Part shown: piece after piece, positions 15,758-24,417 of the stretch
How positions within the stretch are numbered: the first letter of the stretch is position 1
Layout: each line of letters opens with the position of its first letter
From: Lutispora thermophila DSM 19022
GTDB taxonomy: Bacteria > Bacillota > Clostridia > Lutisporales > Lutisporaceae
Direction of reading: 5' to 3'
DNA: 64,000 nt
Assembly: GCF_900142105.1 (NCBI RefSeq)
Contig: NZ_FQZS01000008.1
Coordinates: forward strand, 96,274 to 160,273
The notes under the pieces: generated by a model
What the model saw: only the letters and a program-made list of their open reading frames with translations
Databases searched by the model: none
What the model was told of the DNA's origin: nothing
Program-made: the position numbers and the translations under genes

Positions 15758-16933
15758 ATGCCGAATTTCTTAGAAAGCGCCAATCAAATAAAAGAAGAAC
15801 TGATTTCCAATCGCAGGTTTTTGCATCAAATACCTGAGATTGGAAGTGATTTGCCTAAGACCACTGACTTTGTAAAGAAAAAATTGACTGAAATTGGTGT
15901 TGAACCGAAAGAAATATGTAAAAGTGGAGTTACTGCCACCATAGGTGGAAAAAAAGGAGGAAAAGTTTTTTTATTACGTGCAGATATGGATGCTCTTCCG
16001 ATGATAGAAGACAGCGGGTTGGAATTTTCATCATCCAATGGCTGTGCACATGCTTGTGGACATGATATCCATACAGCAATGCTATTAGGTGCGGCAAAAA
16101 TATTAAAAAAGTATGAAGGAGAGCTTGAAGGCACTGTAAAATTGATGTTTCAACCAGGCGAAGAAAAACTGGAGGGGGCCAATGCCATGTTGGAGGCAGG
16201 CATTCTGGAGAATCCAAAGGTGGATGCAGCTATGGCACTCCATGTATTTCCTGGTGATTTGCATGTGGGAATGATATATTGGGGTACAGGTCCTATTCTG
16301 GCCTCGTCTGATCTGTTTCGTATAACTGTCACCGGTAAAGGGGGACATGGTGCAATACCTCAGGATGCAGTTGATCCTATTAATGTTGCCGCCCATATTC
16401 ATATAGCTCTGCAAGAGGTTCTCGCCAGAGAAATTAATCCCCAGGAGCCTGTGGTAATAACCATTGGGTCCTTTAACGGAGGAGATGCCTACAATATTAT
16501 TCCGGAAACAGTTGTTATGAAAGGAAGTATTCGAACTTTCTCAGAAGATGTAAGGGACTTTGTTAAAAAACGTCTGACGGAAATTGCGGATCTAACGGCG
16601 AAGGCCTATCGTGCCGAGTGTAGGGTGGAATATGTGAGCGGCATTGCACCAACTGTCAATAATGAGATCCTAGCATTGGAATTAAGAGGATATATGAGCG
16701 AGATTGCAGATCAGTTGATTCCATTTCCCAAACAAATGGGTTCTGAAGACTTTGCATTGATTACACAAGCCGTTCCATCTGTATTTTTCGGTATAGGGGC
16801 TGGTGGCGAGGATCCCCAGTATCATAAGGGTGGTTCTCACAATCCTAAAGTAATATTTAATGAAGACGTTCTTCCTCTTGGCGCAGCGTTGTTTTCGCAT
16901 TGTGCCTATAGTTGGTTGAAAAATCATCGATAA
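15758..16933 (+). CDS. M20-family amidohydrolase (N-acyl amino acid / hippurate hydrolase type)
   Basis: The 391-residue metallohydrolase has the M20D signature: RADMDALPM near residue 73, the Cys-His metal pair in CAHACGHDIHTAM near 95-106, FQPGEEKLEGA near 130, a dimerisation lid domain (about 180-295) with GKGGHGAIPQDAVDP, and the C-terminal MGSEDFA and HNP ligand segments. The family removes acyl groups from N-acyl amino acids such as acetylated cysteine conjugates, hippurate or aminobenzoyl-glutamate. A clean sigma-54 promoter precedes it. Beside a C-S lyase and an AbgT transporter, deacylation of an imported conjugate is the likely role. Confidence 0.88.
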   Translation: MPNFLESANQIKEELISNRRFLHQIPEIGSDLPKTTDFVKKKLTEIGVEPKEICKSGVTATIGGKKGGKVFLLRADMDALPMIEDSGLEFSSSNGCAHACGHDIHTAMLLGAAKILKKYEGELEGTVKLMFQPGEEKLEGANAMLEAGILENPKVDAAMALHVFPGDLHVGMIYWGTGPILASSDLFRITVTGKGGHGAIPQDAVDPINVAAHIHIALQEVLAREINPQEPVVITIGSFNGGDAYNIIPETVVMKGSIRTFSEDVRDFVKKRLTEIADLTAKAYRAECRVEYVSGIAPTVNNEILALELRGYMSEIADQLIPFPKQMGSEDFALITQAVPSVFFGIGAGGEDPQYHKGGSHNPKVIFNEDVLPLGAALFSHCAYSWLKNHR

Positions 16934-17200
16934 ACCCAATTTAGAATATCTTTACAAAATGAAGCGCTCTTTGAATAAGCATCAGCTTACATCAAGAGTG
17001 CTTAAATATTATAAGAATTTTGCAGATTATATATAAATATAGAGATAATATATAAACTGGGATAGAAGATGAACTACATATTGGTTAAGATTAGGAAATG
17101 TTAATAAGAGTTGTGAGCATATAGTTTAATAAAGCTAAATAGACATCCTTATGCCGATATATTATACTAATAATTAGAAATTTGAATATCGGGTGATGCT

Positions 17201-18559
17201 ATGACCAAGCTGGAAAGGATAATAAAGGATAAAGAATTTATATTTGAAAGTCTTCATGATGGTATATCCATAATAGATCACAGAGGCATCGTTGTCTATG
17301 TAAACAACTCCAATACCAGGATAACCAGGAAGGACAAAAGCTATTTCATAGGCAAGCATGTGCAGGATGTGGTGCCTGATTCTGGTATGCTTGGAGTATT
17401 GGAAACAGGGAAAAAGTTGGTAGACATAACTACCCATGTATATGACGCCACCGTCATATCCAATATAGTACCAATATTGGATGGTGAACGGATCATTGGC
17501 GTCATATCCATATTCAGAGATATAACCGAGATTAAGAAACTCAACGATAAGTTGGAGTATGCCAATACTACCATAAAACAGCTTTATGAAAAGCTGCATG
17601 AAGTAAATGAGAATAAAAGCGACCTGGTGGTAGGAAAGAGCCAGGCCATGAAGGAAGTAATGAAATATGCCTTAAAAGCTGGCATGGTTGACTCAAACCT
17701 TCTCATAGAGGGAGAAAGCGGAACAGGAAAAGAAGTATTGGCTAGATTTGTGCACAAGAACAGTCCACGAAAGGGCAAGCCTTTTTTGGTGGTCAATTGC
17801 GCTTCCATACCCTTTAATCTTCTTGAGAGTGAACTTTTTGGCTATGAGGAAGGTGCCTTTACGGGCGCAAGAAAAGGAGGACATCCCGGCTTTTTTGAGA
17901 TGGCTGCCGGCGGAACACTTTTGCTGGATGAAATAGGCGATATGGATATTGCTCTTCAATCTAAAATACTGAGAGTCATTCAAAACAAAGAGATAATAAA
18001 GGTTGGAGGCAATAAGATAATTCCTGTGGATGTGCGAATTATAGCAGCAACCCACAAGGATCTCAGATCGCTGGTGGCTTCGGGGAAGTTCAGGGAAGAT
18101 TTGTATTACAGGCTTGAAGTCATAAAGATATATATTCCGCCTTTGAGAGAGAGGAAGGAAGATATTATATATTATATAGACAACATGCTCGGCAAGATGG
18201 GCAAAAAAATAGGAAGAGATGTGAGGATGGGAGAAGACGCCCTGAAGATACTCAATAGTTATGATTATCCAGGAAATATAAGGGAACTGGAAAACATAAT
18301 CGAAAGGGCTGTGGTAATGGATGAAGACGGAATCATTTCCAAAAAGGATCTTCCTCTCTATGTAACTGAGCAAGCTCCAAAAGGCAGCAGTCAGCTTAGT
18401 TTGCAATATCAGGACCACTTCCCTACCATGGAAGAAGTGGAAGCCGATGTCATAAGAAAGGCTCTGGATAAATATAAAAGCAAATCGAAGGCAGCGGATG
18501 TCTTGAATATATCAAGAGCGGCTTTGTATAGGAAAATGAAGAATTTTGATATAAAATAA
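17201..18559 (+). CDS. Sigma-54-dependent PAS-AAA+ activator (RocR/BkdR-like)
   Basis: The 452-residue protein has one PAS domain (about 8-118; LHDGISIIDHRGIVVYVN), a short coiled linker, and a AAA+ domain (about 143-370) with Walker A GESGTGKE, GAFTGA, Walker B LLLDEIGDM and the arginine-finger segment LRERKED. A C-terminal Fis-type helix-turn-helix reads SKAADVLNISRAALYRKMK. This is the size and layout of clostridial amino-acid catabolism activators. It lies 2 kb upstream of tryptophanase, which has a -24/-12 promoter and a distal palindrome, so it is the likely tnaA activator. Its own promoter is not obviously sigma-54. Confidence 0.9.
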   Translation: MTKLERIIKDKEFIFESLHDGISIIDHRGIVVYVNNSNTRITRKDKSYFIGKHVQDVVPDSGMLGVLETGKKLVDITTHVYDATVISNIVPILDGERIIGVISIFRDITEIKKLNDKLEYANTTIKQLYEKLHEVNENKSDLVVGKSQAMKEVMKYALKAGMVDSNLLIEGESGTGKEVLARFVHKNSPRKGKPFLVVNCASIPFNLLESELFGYEEGAFTGARKGGHPGFFEMAAGGTLLLDEIGDMDIALQSKILRVIQNKEIIKVGGNKIIPVDVRIIAATHKDLRSLVASGKFREDLYYRLEVIKIYIPPLRERKEDIIYYIDNMLGKMGKKIGRDVRMGEDALKILNSYDYPGNIRELENIIERAVVMDEDGIISKKDLPLYVTEQAPKGSSQLSLQYQDHFPTMEEVEADVIRKALDKYKSKSKAADVLNISRAALYRKMKNFDIK

Positions 18560-18671
18560 TGCTTTAAAAAACCAATATTATAAATTTAGGCCATTATCTG
18601 TCTAAATATGGTGTTTTATGTATCTGTGTGATAAAATATGTAATAGCAATACTATATTGGAGGTGACTACT

Positions 18672-20369
18672 ATGAACATCTCAAAGCTGTTAAAATTCAT
18701 GGGATTCATATTTATTATTCTATCTCTGCTAAACGGTGGAAGCATATACTACTTTAACACAGCAATTGAAAAAGAACGATTTGCAGTAGACAGACAAGCA
18801 GAAATACAGAGACTGGCAACGGCATTAATCGATAGTGCAGAGGAAAAAACTGATGCAGCCAGGGCTTATGTTCAATATGGATTTGAAATAAGTTATGGAA
18901 ACTATATGACAGAAGTAAATGAAGCAAAAACCGGAGAAAAGATACTAAATAGATTGAAGGAATTGGATATTTCTAAGGATAGTATGAAGCACTTGGAAAG
19001 TGCAATGTCAGTATATAACACGCTTACTGATACAGAAATGAGAGCCATAGAGATGTATAAAAACGGGGAAAAGGATATGGCTCTGGCTTTAGTTACTGGA
19101 TCTTCCTACGATGCAACCAAAACCACCTTGAATAACTATTTAAAGTTATTTGAAAATAAAATAAATGAAGAAGCTAAAGCCTACACATCACAAATAATGG
19201 TTAAAACGGACTATCTATTCGCAATAATTGTTGTAACCTCGTCATTACTCGTAGCATTCGTACTATTCACTTTTGTCATTTTAAGCAGGAAAATCTCCAG
19301 GCTTACCGATATATCAAATAAAATGACAGAGCTATCAAATAACGAAGGTGATTTGACCTCCCAATTGCAGATTAAGAGCAAGGATGAGGTAGGTAAAATA
19401 GGAACTGCCTTTAATAAGATGGTCTCAAATCTTAGAAGCTTGATTTCAGAAGTAAATGACACAACTGAGTTGGTTGCCAGTGAAACTAAGAAGCTTGAAG
19501 CTACAATCATGGAAGTTTCTACAAGAATGAAAGGTATAAATCAATCAGTGGAAGAAATAACAGGAGGAGCAGAGGAATTAAGTGCTACCACTGAGGAAGT
19601 CAATGCTTTTATAGAAGAAATATCAAGTGCTGCAATCCAGCTTGAAACTAGAGCAGAAGAAGCAAGAAAATCTTCGCAGGAAATTCATGAAAGAGCTGTC
19701 GCTATAAAAAATGAATCCGCTAATGCCATGGAAAGAGGCAATGTTCTTTATGAAGAGAAATATGATGTAATCGAAAAAGCTATACAGCAAGGGCAGGTAG
19801 TTGATGAAGTAAGGATAATGGCTGATTCTATAGGGGATATTGCGGCTCAAACCAATCTTTTGGCATTAAATGCGGCCATAGAAGCCGCACGGGTAGGAGA
19901 AGCAGGAAAAGGTTTTGCGGTAGTTGCTGATGAAGTGAGGAAGCTTGCTGAGCAGTCAAGCGAAGCCGTAAGTAAAATACATAGTGTTGTAGAGAAAGTA
20001 GAAGCGGCTTTCAAAAATCTCTCCGTGGGTTCAAGTGAACTTCTTGAATTCTTATCCAATGAAATGAAACCAAGCTACCAACTGTTGATGAATACAGGTG
20101 ATCAGTATAGCAAAGATGCAGAGTTTATAAATAAGATGGCTGACGAGATACTATCTGCTGTAAGAACAATGAGAGAATCTATAGAACAGGTTAGTGGTTC
20201 CATACAAAATGTATCCGCTATTGCTGAGGAATCAGCGGCAGGAACCGAAGAGATATACGGTACTGTAAGCGAAAGTGTTGAAGAAGTAGAGGGTTTAGTA
20301 AAGTCTGCCAAAGAGCAGCAGGAAATGGCTTTAAAGCTAAAAGAATTAATAAGCCGATTCAAAATTTAA
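18672..20369 (+). CDS. Methyl-accepting chemotaxis protein (4HB-HAMP-MA)
   Basis: The ATG at 18672 follows GGAGGTGACTACT and is preferred over the upstream in-frame ATG at 18618; it gives 565 residues. The layout is TM1 (about 8-28), an external four-helix-bundle ligand domain (30-180), TM2 (about 183-208), HAMP (about 209-262) and a signalling domain with the [20 protein letters not shown] tip. No C-terminal CheR-docking pentapeptide is visible. It lies between a sigma-54 activator and tryptophanase, so sensing of an amino acid or a related compound is possible but cannot be shown from sequence. Confidence 0.9.
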   Translation: MNISKLLKFMGFIFIILSLLNGGSIYYFNTAIEKERFAVDRQAEIQRLATALIDSAEEKTDAARAYVQYGFEISYGNYMTEVNEAKTGEKILNRLKELDISKDSMKHLESAMSVYNTLTDTEMRAIEMYKNGEKDMALALVTGSSYDATKTTLNNYLKLFENKINEEAKAYTSQIMVKTDYLFAIIVVTSSLLVAFVLFTFVILSRKISRLTDISNKMTELSNNEGDLTSQLQIKSKDEVGKIGTAFNKMVSNLRSLISEVNDTTELVASETKKLEATIMEVSTRMKGINQSVEEITGGAEELSATTEEVNAFIEEISSAAIQLETRAEEARKSSQEIHERAVAIKNESANAMERGNVLYEEKYDVIEKAIQQGQVVDEVRIMADSIGDIAAQTNLLALNAAIEAARVGEAGKGFAVVADEVRKLAEQSSEAVSKIHSVVEKVEAAFKNLSVGSSELLEFLSNEMKPSYQLLMNTGDQYSKDAEFINKMADEILSAVRTMRESIEQVSGSIQNVSAIAEESAAGTEEIYGTVSESVEEVEGLVKSAKEQQEMALKLKELISRFKI

Positions 20370-20379
20370 AAAGTGTAAC

Positions 20380-20423
20380 AAAAAGACACATAATTCACGA
20401 TTTGAAGAATTATGTGTCTTTTT
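20380..20423 (+). terminator. Terminator after the chemoreceptor gene
   Basis: AAAAAGACACATAATTC (20380-20396) pairs perfectly over 17 bp with GAATTATGTGTCTTTTT (20407-20423), ending in a T-run. Confidence 0.9.
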
Positions 20424-20446
20424 CTGAAACAGTTAAAAAATGTATA

Positions 20447-20463
20447 TGTATCATAATGATACA
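20447..20463. promoter_or_regulatory. Candidate enhancer site for the tnaA sigma-54 activator
   Basis: TGTATCATAATGATACA is a perfect 17-bp palindrome centred about 100 bp upstream of the -24 element at 20556, the normal position for a sigma-54 enhancer-binding protein. Confidence 0.6.
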
Positions 20464-20555
20464 ATTTGCTTTAATGTTTAATGCATCAATGTTATAGACA
20501 TATCTCTAGACGGCTGGTTCAAACATGTTCATAGGAGCATGTGCAAGAATTTACC

Positions 20556-20571
20556 TGGCATACTCTTTGCA
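20556..20571 (+). promoter_or_regulatory. Sigma-54 (-24/-12) promoter of tryptophanase
   Basis: TGGCATACTCTTTGCA matches TGGCA-N6-TTTGCA and lies 39 nt upstream of the tnaA ATG. It is near-identical in form to the elements at 13374-13389 and 15695-15710. Confidence 0.87.
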
Positions 20572-20609
20572 ATAAACATAAATAAGTATAATTAAAAGGA
20601 GGTAAAAAA

Positions 20610-21983
20610 ATGAGAAAACCGGAACCTTTCAAAATTAAGATGGTAGAACCTATAAAACTTATTTCGAGAGAAGAAAGAATCAAGGCTTTAGAGAGGGCAG
20701 GATACAACCCCTTTTCATTAAGATCCGACGATATATTCATAGATTTATTGACTGACAGTGGTACAGGTGCCATGAGCGACAGGCAGTGGGCTGGAATAAT
20801 GATGGGAGACGAATCCTATGCAGGTAGCAGAAGCTTCTTCAGATTAGAAGCAGCAGCTCAGGATATATTCGGCTACAAATATATCATACCTGCCCATCAA
20901 GGAAGAGGTGCTGAGCAGATATTCTTCCCGCAGTTGATTAAGAAGGGCCAGGATGTATTGGGTAACATGCACTTTGATACTACCATGGCTCATATCGAAC
21001 TGGCTGGAGGACGTGCAGTTAATCTTATACACGAAAGAGCATTCGATACAACAACACCCTATCCTTTCAAGGGAGACTTTGACCTGGAAAAATTAGAAGA
21101 CTATATCAAAAACAGAGGAGCAGAGAATATTGCATTCCTGATCATAACAGTTACATGCAACAGTGCCGGAGGCCAACCTGTATCCATGGCCAATATTAAG
21201 GCAGTAAGTGAAATATGCAAAAAATACGGCATAAGAGTATTCATAGATGCTGCTAGATATGCTGAAAACGCTTATTTCATAAAGACAAGAGAAAAGGGAT
21301 ATGAAAACAAGTCCATAAAAGAAATAGTTCGCGAAATGTTCTCTTACGCAGAGGGCTTCACTATGAGCGCAAAGAAGGATGCTATAGTAAATATAGGCGG
21401 ACTTGTTGGTATCAAAGATGACGAAGAACTTTATTTAAACACCAGATCTACAGTAGTTCCCTATGAAGGATTCCCGACTTATGGCGGGTTGTCAGGAAGG
21501 GATTTGGAGGCTATGGCAATAGGATTATATGAAGGTATAGATGAAGCCTATCTGGAATACAGAATAAGCCAGGTAGAATATCTCGGAAAGAGGCTTATGG
21601 ATGGTGGAGTGCCAATTCAGACACCTCCAGGAGGTCATGCTGTATTCGTAGATGCCAAGAAATTCTTGCCGCATATTCCATATTATCAGTTCCCGGCTCA
21701 GGCTTTGGCAAATGCTTTATATATAGAAAGCGGAATAAGAGCTGTAGAAATAGGTTCCTTCCTGCTGGGAAGAGATCCTGAGACAGGAGAGCAGAGAGAG
21801 GCAGATATGGAGCTCATGAGGCTTACAATACCAAGAAGAGTATACACCAACAGCCATATGGACTATATAGCTGATTCTCTCATAGCATTGTTGGATAGAG
21901 CATCGGAAATAAAAGGCGTTGAAATAGAATATGAGCCAAGGGTATTGAGACACTTTACAGCAAGACTAAGACCGGTAAAATAG
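20610..21983 (+). CDS. tnaA: Tryptophanase
   Basis: The 457-residue PLP enzyme splits tryptophan to indole, pyruvate and ammonia. Family landmarks are [36 protein letters not shown] and the PLP lysine near residue 256 in MSAKKDA. It was assigned to tryptophanase rather than tyrosine phenol-lyase because it has HFDTT where phenol-lyase has a Thr, and [16 protein letters not shown] where phenol-lyase has its substrate-binding Arg segment. The ATG follows AAAAGGAGGTAAAAAA. It is controlled by a -24/-12 promoter and a palindrome, and ends in a strong terminator. Confidence 0.92.
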   Translation: MRKPEPFKIKMVEPIKLISREERIKALERAGYNPFSLRSDDIFIDLLTDSGTGAMSDRQWAGIMMGDESYAGSRSFFRLEAAAQDIFGYKYIIPAHQGRGAEQIFFPQLIKKGQDVLGNMHFDTTMAHIELAGGRAVNLIHERAFDTTTPYPFKGDFDLEKLEDYIKNRGAENIAFLIITVTCNSAGGQPVSMANIKAVSEICKKYGIRVFIDAARYAENAYFIKTREKGYENKSIKEIVREMFSYAEGFTMSAKKDAIVNIGGLVGIKDDEELYLNTRSTVVPYEGFPTYGGLSGRDLEAMAIGLYEGIDEAYLEYRISQVEYLGKRLMDGGVPIQTPPGGHAVFVDAKKFLPHIPYYQFPAQALANALYIESGIRAVEIGSFLLGRDPETGEQREADMELMRLTIPRRVYTNSHMDYIADSLIALLDRASEIKGVEIEYEPRVLRHFTARLRPVK

Positions 21984-22003
21984 TAAGTCTTGTACATTAA
22001 CGG

Positions 22004-22040
22004 AAAACAGGTTACTGGAATTATTCAGTAACCTGTTTTT
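22004..22040 (+). terminator. Terminator of tnaA
   Basis: AAAACAGGTTACTG (22004-22017) pairs with CAGTAACCTGTTTT (22026-22039), followed by Ts. Confidence 0.88.
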
Positions 22041-22160
22041 ACTGTATTTTTACTATTCGTTAATCTATAAAAATAACTAATAGTAAAAAATAATTAAAAT
22101 TAAAAACTATATGTAGAAATATACCTGTATAGATATATAATAGTAATTGGAGGTGGTTGG

Positions 22161-22589
22161 GTGGATGATATAGATATTAGAATATTGAGGATACTAGAGA
22201 AAGAAGGAAGAATAACTCACGAAGAGTTATCCAAGAGGCTTAACTTATCCAGACCTGCAATTCATCAAAGAGTTGTAAAGCTGGAGCAGGCAGGGGTCAT
22301 AAAAGGGTATAGGACAGACATAGAATGGAGTAAAGCAGGACAGCCCCTTAGAGCTTTGGTGTTCATAAACGTAAAAACTTCTGATTTTAATGGCCTTATG
22401 GATGAAATAGTGAACATAAAGGTTAAGGGTCTGGATATTGAAGAATGTTTAAGGATTACCGGACAGTGGTGCGTCATGTTGAGAATAAGAGCAGAAGAGA
22501 CATCCCAAATCACTTTACTGCATGATGAGGTTTTGAAAATTCAGGGCGTCATAGAGACCTTTACTATGTTGATTCTTTCGGAAAAATGA
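22161..22589 (+). CDS. Lrp/AsnC-family transcriptional regulator
   Basis: The GTG start at 22161 follows TTGGAGGTGGTTGG; the protein has 142 residues. An N-terminal helix-turn-helix (IRILRILEKEGRITHEELSKR, LSRPAIHQRVVKLE) is followed by a RAM effector domain (about 60-142) with the expected beta-alpha-beta pattern. Members bind DNA as octamers and respond to amino acids. The gene lies 27 nt before pruA in the same direction, so it probably regulates proline/glutamate semialdehyde oxidation or neighbouring amino-acid catabolism. Effector unknown. Confidence 0.88.
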   Translation: MDDIDIRILRILEKEGRITHEELSKRLNLSRPAIHQRVVKLEQAGVIKGYRTDIEWSKAGQPLRALVFINVKTSDFNGLMDEIVNIKVKGLDIEECLRITGQWCVMLRIRAEETSQITLLHDEVLKIQGVIETFTMLILSEK

Positions 22590-22616
22590 AATTATAGAAT
22601 CGGGAGGTATTAAAGT

Positions 22617-24245
22617 ATGATTAACTCAATATCGAAAATATGGGGATTTGAAAATGAAAAGGTTCTTGATTATATGCCAGGAAGCAAGGAAAGGATGGAG
22701 CTAAAAAGGGCTCTTCAATCTTTAAAGGAAGAAGTGCTGGAAATACCTTTGATAATCGGCGGCAAAGAAGTAAGAACCGGAAACATGGGTCAATGCATAA
22801 TACCTCATAATAACAAAAAGGTAATCGCAAGATATCATATGGCTGGAGAAGCTGAAGTAAAAATGGCTATCCAATCGGCTTTGGAAGCAAAAAGAGAGTG
22901 GGAAAAGCTTCACTGGGAGCACAGGGTGGCAATATTCATGAAGGCGGCAGAATTAGCTTCCACTTCCTGGCGGGCAAGGATTAATGCTGCCACAATGCTT
23001 TGTCAGGGCAAGACCTTTATTCAGGCTGAGATAGATTCGGCTTGTGAAATGATAGACTTTTTAAGATATAATGCCCGATGCATTTATGAAATATATAGCG
23101 AACAGCCTATGTCTGCAAAAGGCACTTGGAACAGGATGGAATACAGACCTCTTGAAGGATTTGTATTTGCCGTATCTCCCTTTAATTTTACTGCCATAGG
23201 CTGCAACCTGGCTACCGCACCGGCCATATGTGGTAATGTGGTACTATGGAAGCCTTCTTCCGACGCAGTATATTCATCTTACATGGTATTTAAGCTTCTT
23301 CAGGAAGCAGGCCTTCCTGATGGAGTAATTAACTTTATCCCCGGCAGTGGAGGAATTATTGGAAATATGGTGTTGTCACATGAGAGCTTGGCAGGAGTTC
23401 ATTATACCGGTTCTACAGAGGTTTTCAGGACTATGTGGAAGAATGTTGCCAATAATCTGGATAAGTACAGGACATTCCCTAGACTGGTTGGCGAGACAGG
23501 AGGCAAAGATTACATATTTGCTCATAATTCTGCCAATATTGATGCATTGGTTGCATCCATGATCAGAGGAGCTTTTGAGTACCAGGGACAAAAATGCTCA
23601 GCTGCTTCCAGAGCCTATATACCAAGGAGCATCTGGCCGGAAGTTAAGGAAAAACTTGTGAGAGATATAAAGACAATAAAAGTGGGCGATGTAGAAGATT
23701 TCGGCAACTTCATGGGAGCAGTAATAAATCAAAAAGCCTTTAATACCATAAAAGGATACATAGATTATGCAAAAGAATCCAATGAAGCAGAAATCATTAT
23801 TGGTGGCAATTGTGATGATTCAGTAGGTTATTTTGTGGAACCTACGGTTATAGCCACCACAAATCCATACTTCAAAACCATGGTGGAGGAAATATTCGGT
23901 CCTGTTATTACGGTTTATGTATATGAAGACGAAGATTTTGAAGATATAATAAAGATATGTGATAAAACTTCTCCATATGGTTTAACGGGTGCAATATTTG
24001 CAAGAGACAGATATGCAATTGCAAAACTTGAGGAGGAATTAACCCACAATGCTGGTAACTTCTATATAAACGACAAGCCTACGGGTGCTGTGGTGGGACA
24101 ACAGCCCTTTGGAGGAGCCAGAGCATCAGGAACCAACGATAAGGCAGGCAGCAAGTATAATCTGCTTCGTTGGATGAGTCCGAGAACTATTAAGGAAAAT
24201 CTCAATTGCGTAACTGATTATAGATATCCGAGCAATATGGAATAA
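22617..24245 (+). CDS. pruA: 1-Pyrroline-5-carboxylate dehydrogenase (L-glutamate gamma-semialdehyde dehydrogenase)
   Basis: The 542-residue aldehyde dehydrogenase has the P5CDH-specific length and landmarks: an N-terminal extension, VSPFNFTAIGCN, the cofactor loop FIPGSGGIIGN, the catalytic Glu segment VGETGGKD (near 292), the nucleophilic Cys in GQKCSAASR (near 325) and EEIFGPVITVYVY. It oxidises glutamate semialdehyde to glutamate with NAD, in proline or arginine catabolism. In this anaerobe it may also run in proline- or glutamate-linked fermentation. A GGGAGG ribosome site precedes the ATG. No proline dehydrogenase is nearby. Confidence 0.9.
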   Translation: MINSISKIWGFENEKVLDYMPGSKERMELKRALQSLKEEVLEIPLIIGGKEVRTGNMGQCIIPHNNKKVIARYHMAGEAEVKMAIQSALEAKREWEKLHWEHRVAIFMKAAELASTSWRARINAATMLCQGKTFIQAEIDSACEMIDFLRYNARCIYEIYSEQPMSAKGTWNRMEYRPLEGFVFAVSPFNFTAIGCNLATAPAICGNVVLWKPSSDAVYSSYMVFKLLQEAGLPDGVINFIPGSGGIIGNMVLSHESLAGVHYTGSTEVFRTMWKNVANNLDKYRTFPRLVGETGGKDYIFAHNSANIDALVASMIRGAFEYQGQKCSAASRAYIPRSIWPEVKEKLVRDIKTIKVGDVEDFGNFMGAVINQKAFNTIKGYIDYAKESNEAEIIIGGNCDDSVGYFVEPTVIATTNPYFKTMVEEIFGPVITVYVYEDEDFEDIIKICDKTSPYGLTGAIFARDRYAIAKLEEELTHNAGNFYINDKPTGAVVGQQPFGGARASGTNDKAGSKYNLLRWMSPRTIKENLNCVTDYRYPSNME

Positions 24246-24252
24246 TGCATAT

Positions 24253-24302
24253 AAAAGGGAGTCGGGAAAAACTGCCTTAAACGGGTAGCTGCACTCCCTT
24301 TT
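24253..24302 (+). terminator. Terminator of the lrp-pruA unit
   Basis: AAAAGGGAGT (24253-24262) pairs with ACTCCCTTTT (24293-24302), followed by CTTTTC; the loop is about 30 nt with possible internal pairing. Confidence 0.75.
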
Positions 24303-24417
24303 CTTTTCATAACAACTGCTTCAACGGTTCTTTCTTTTGAATTTATGTTATGCAGGGAACAATCATAGAGACTATGAAGTCTAAGATAAAAGAAAGGTTT
24401 TGAAGGGGTGGTTGAAC

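Noticed and set aside
20610..21983. Tyrosine phenol-lyase
   Set aside because: The substrate-site segments HFDTT and [13 protein letters not shown] follow tryptophanase rather than phenol-lyase, which has Thr and an Arg-containing RSMERG segment there.
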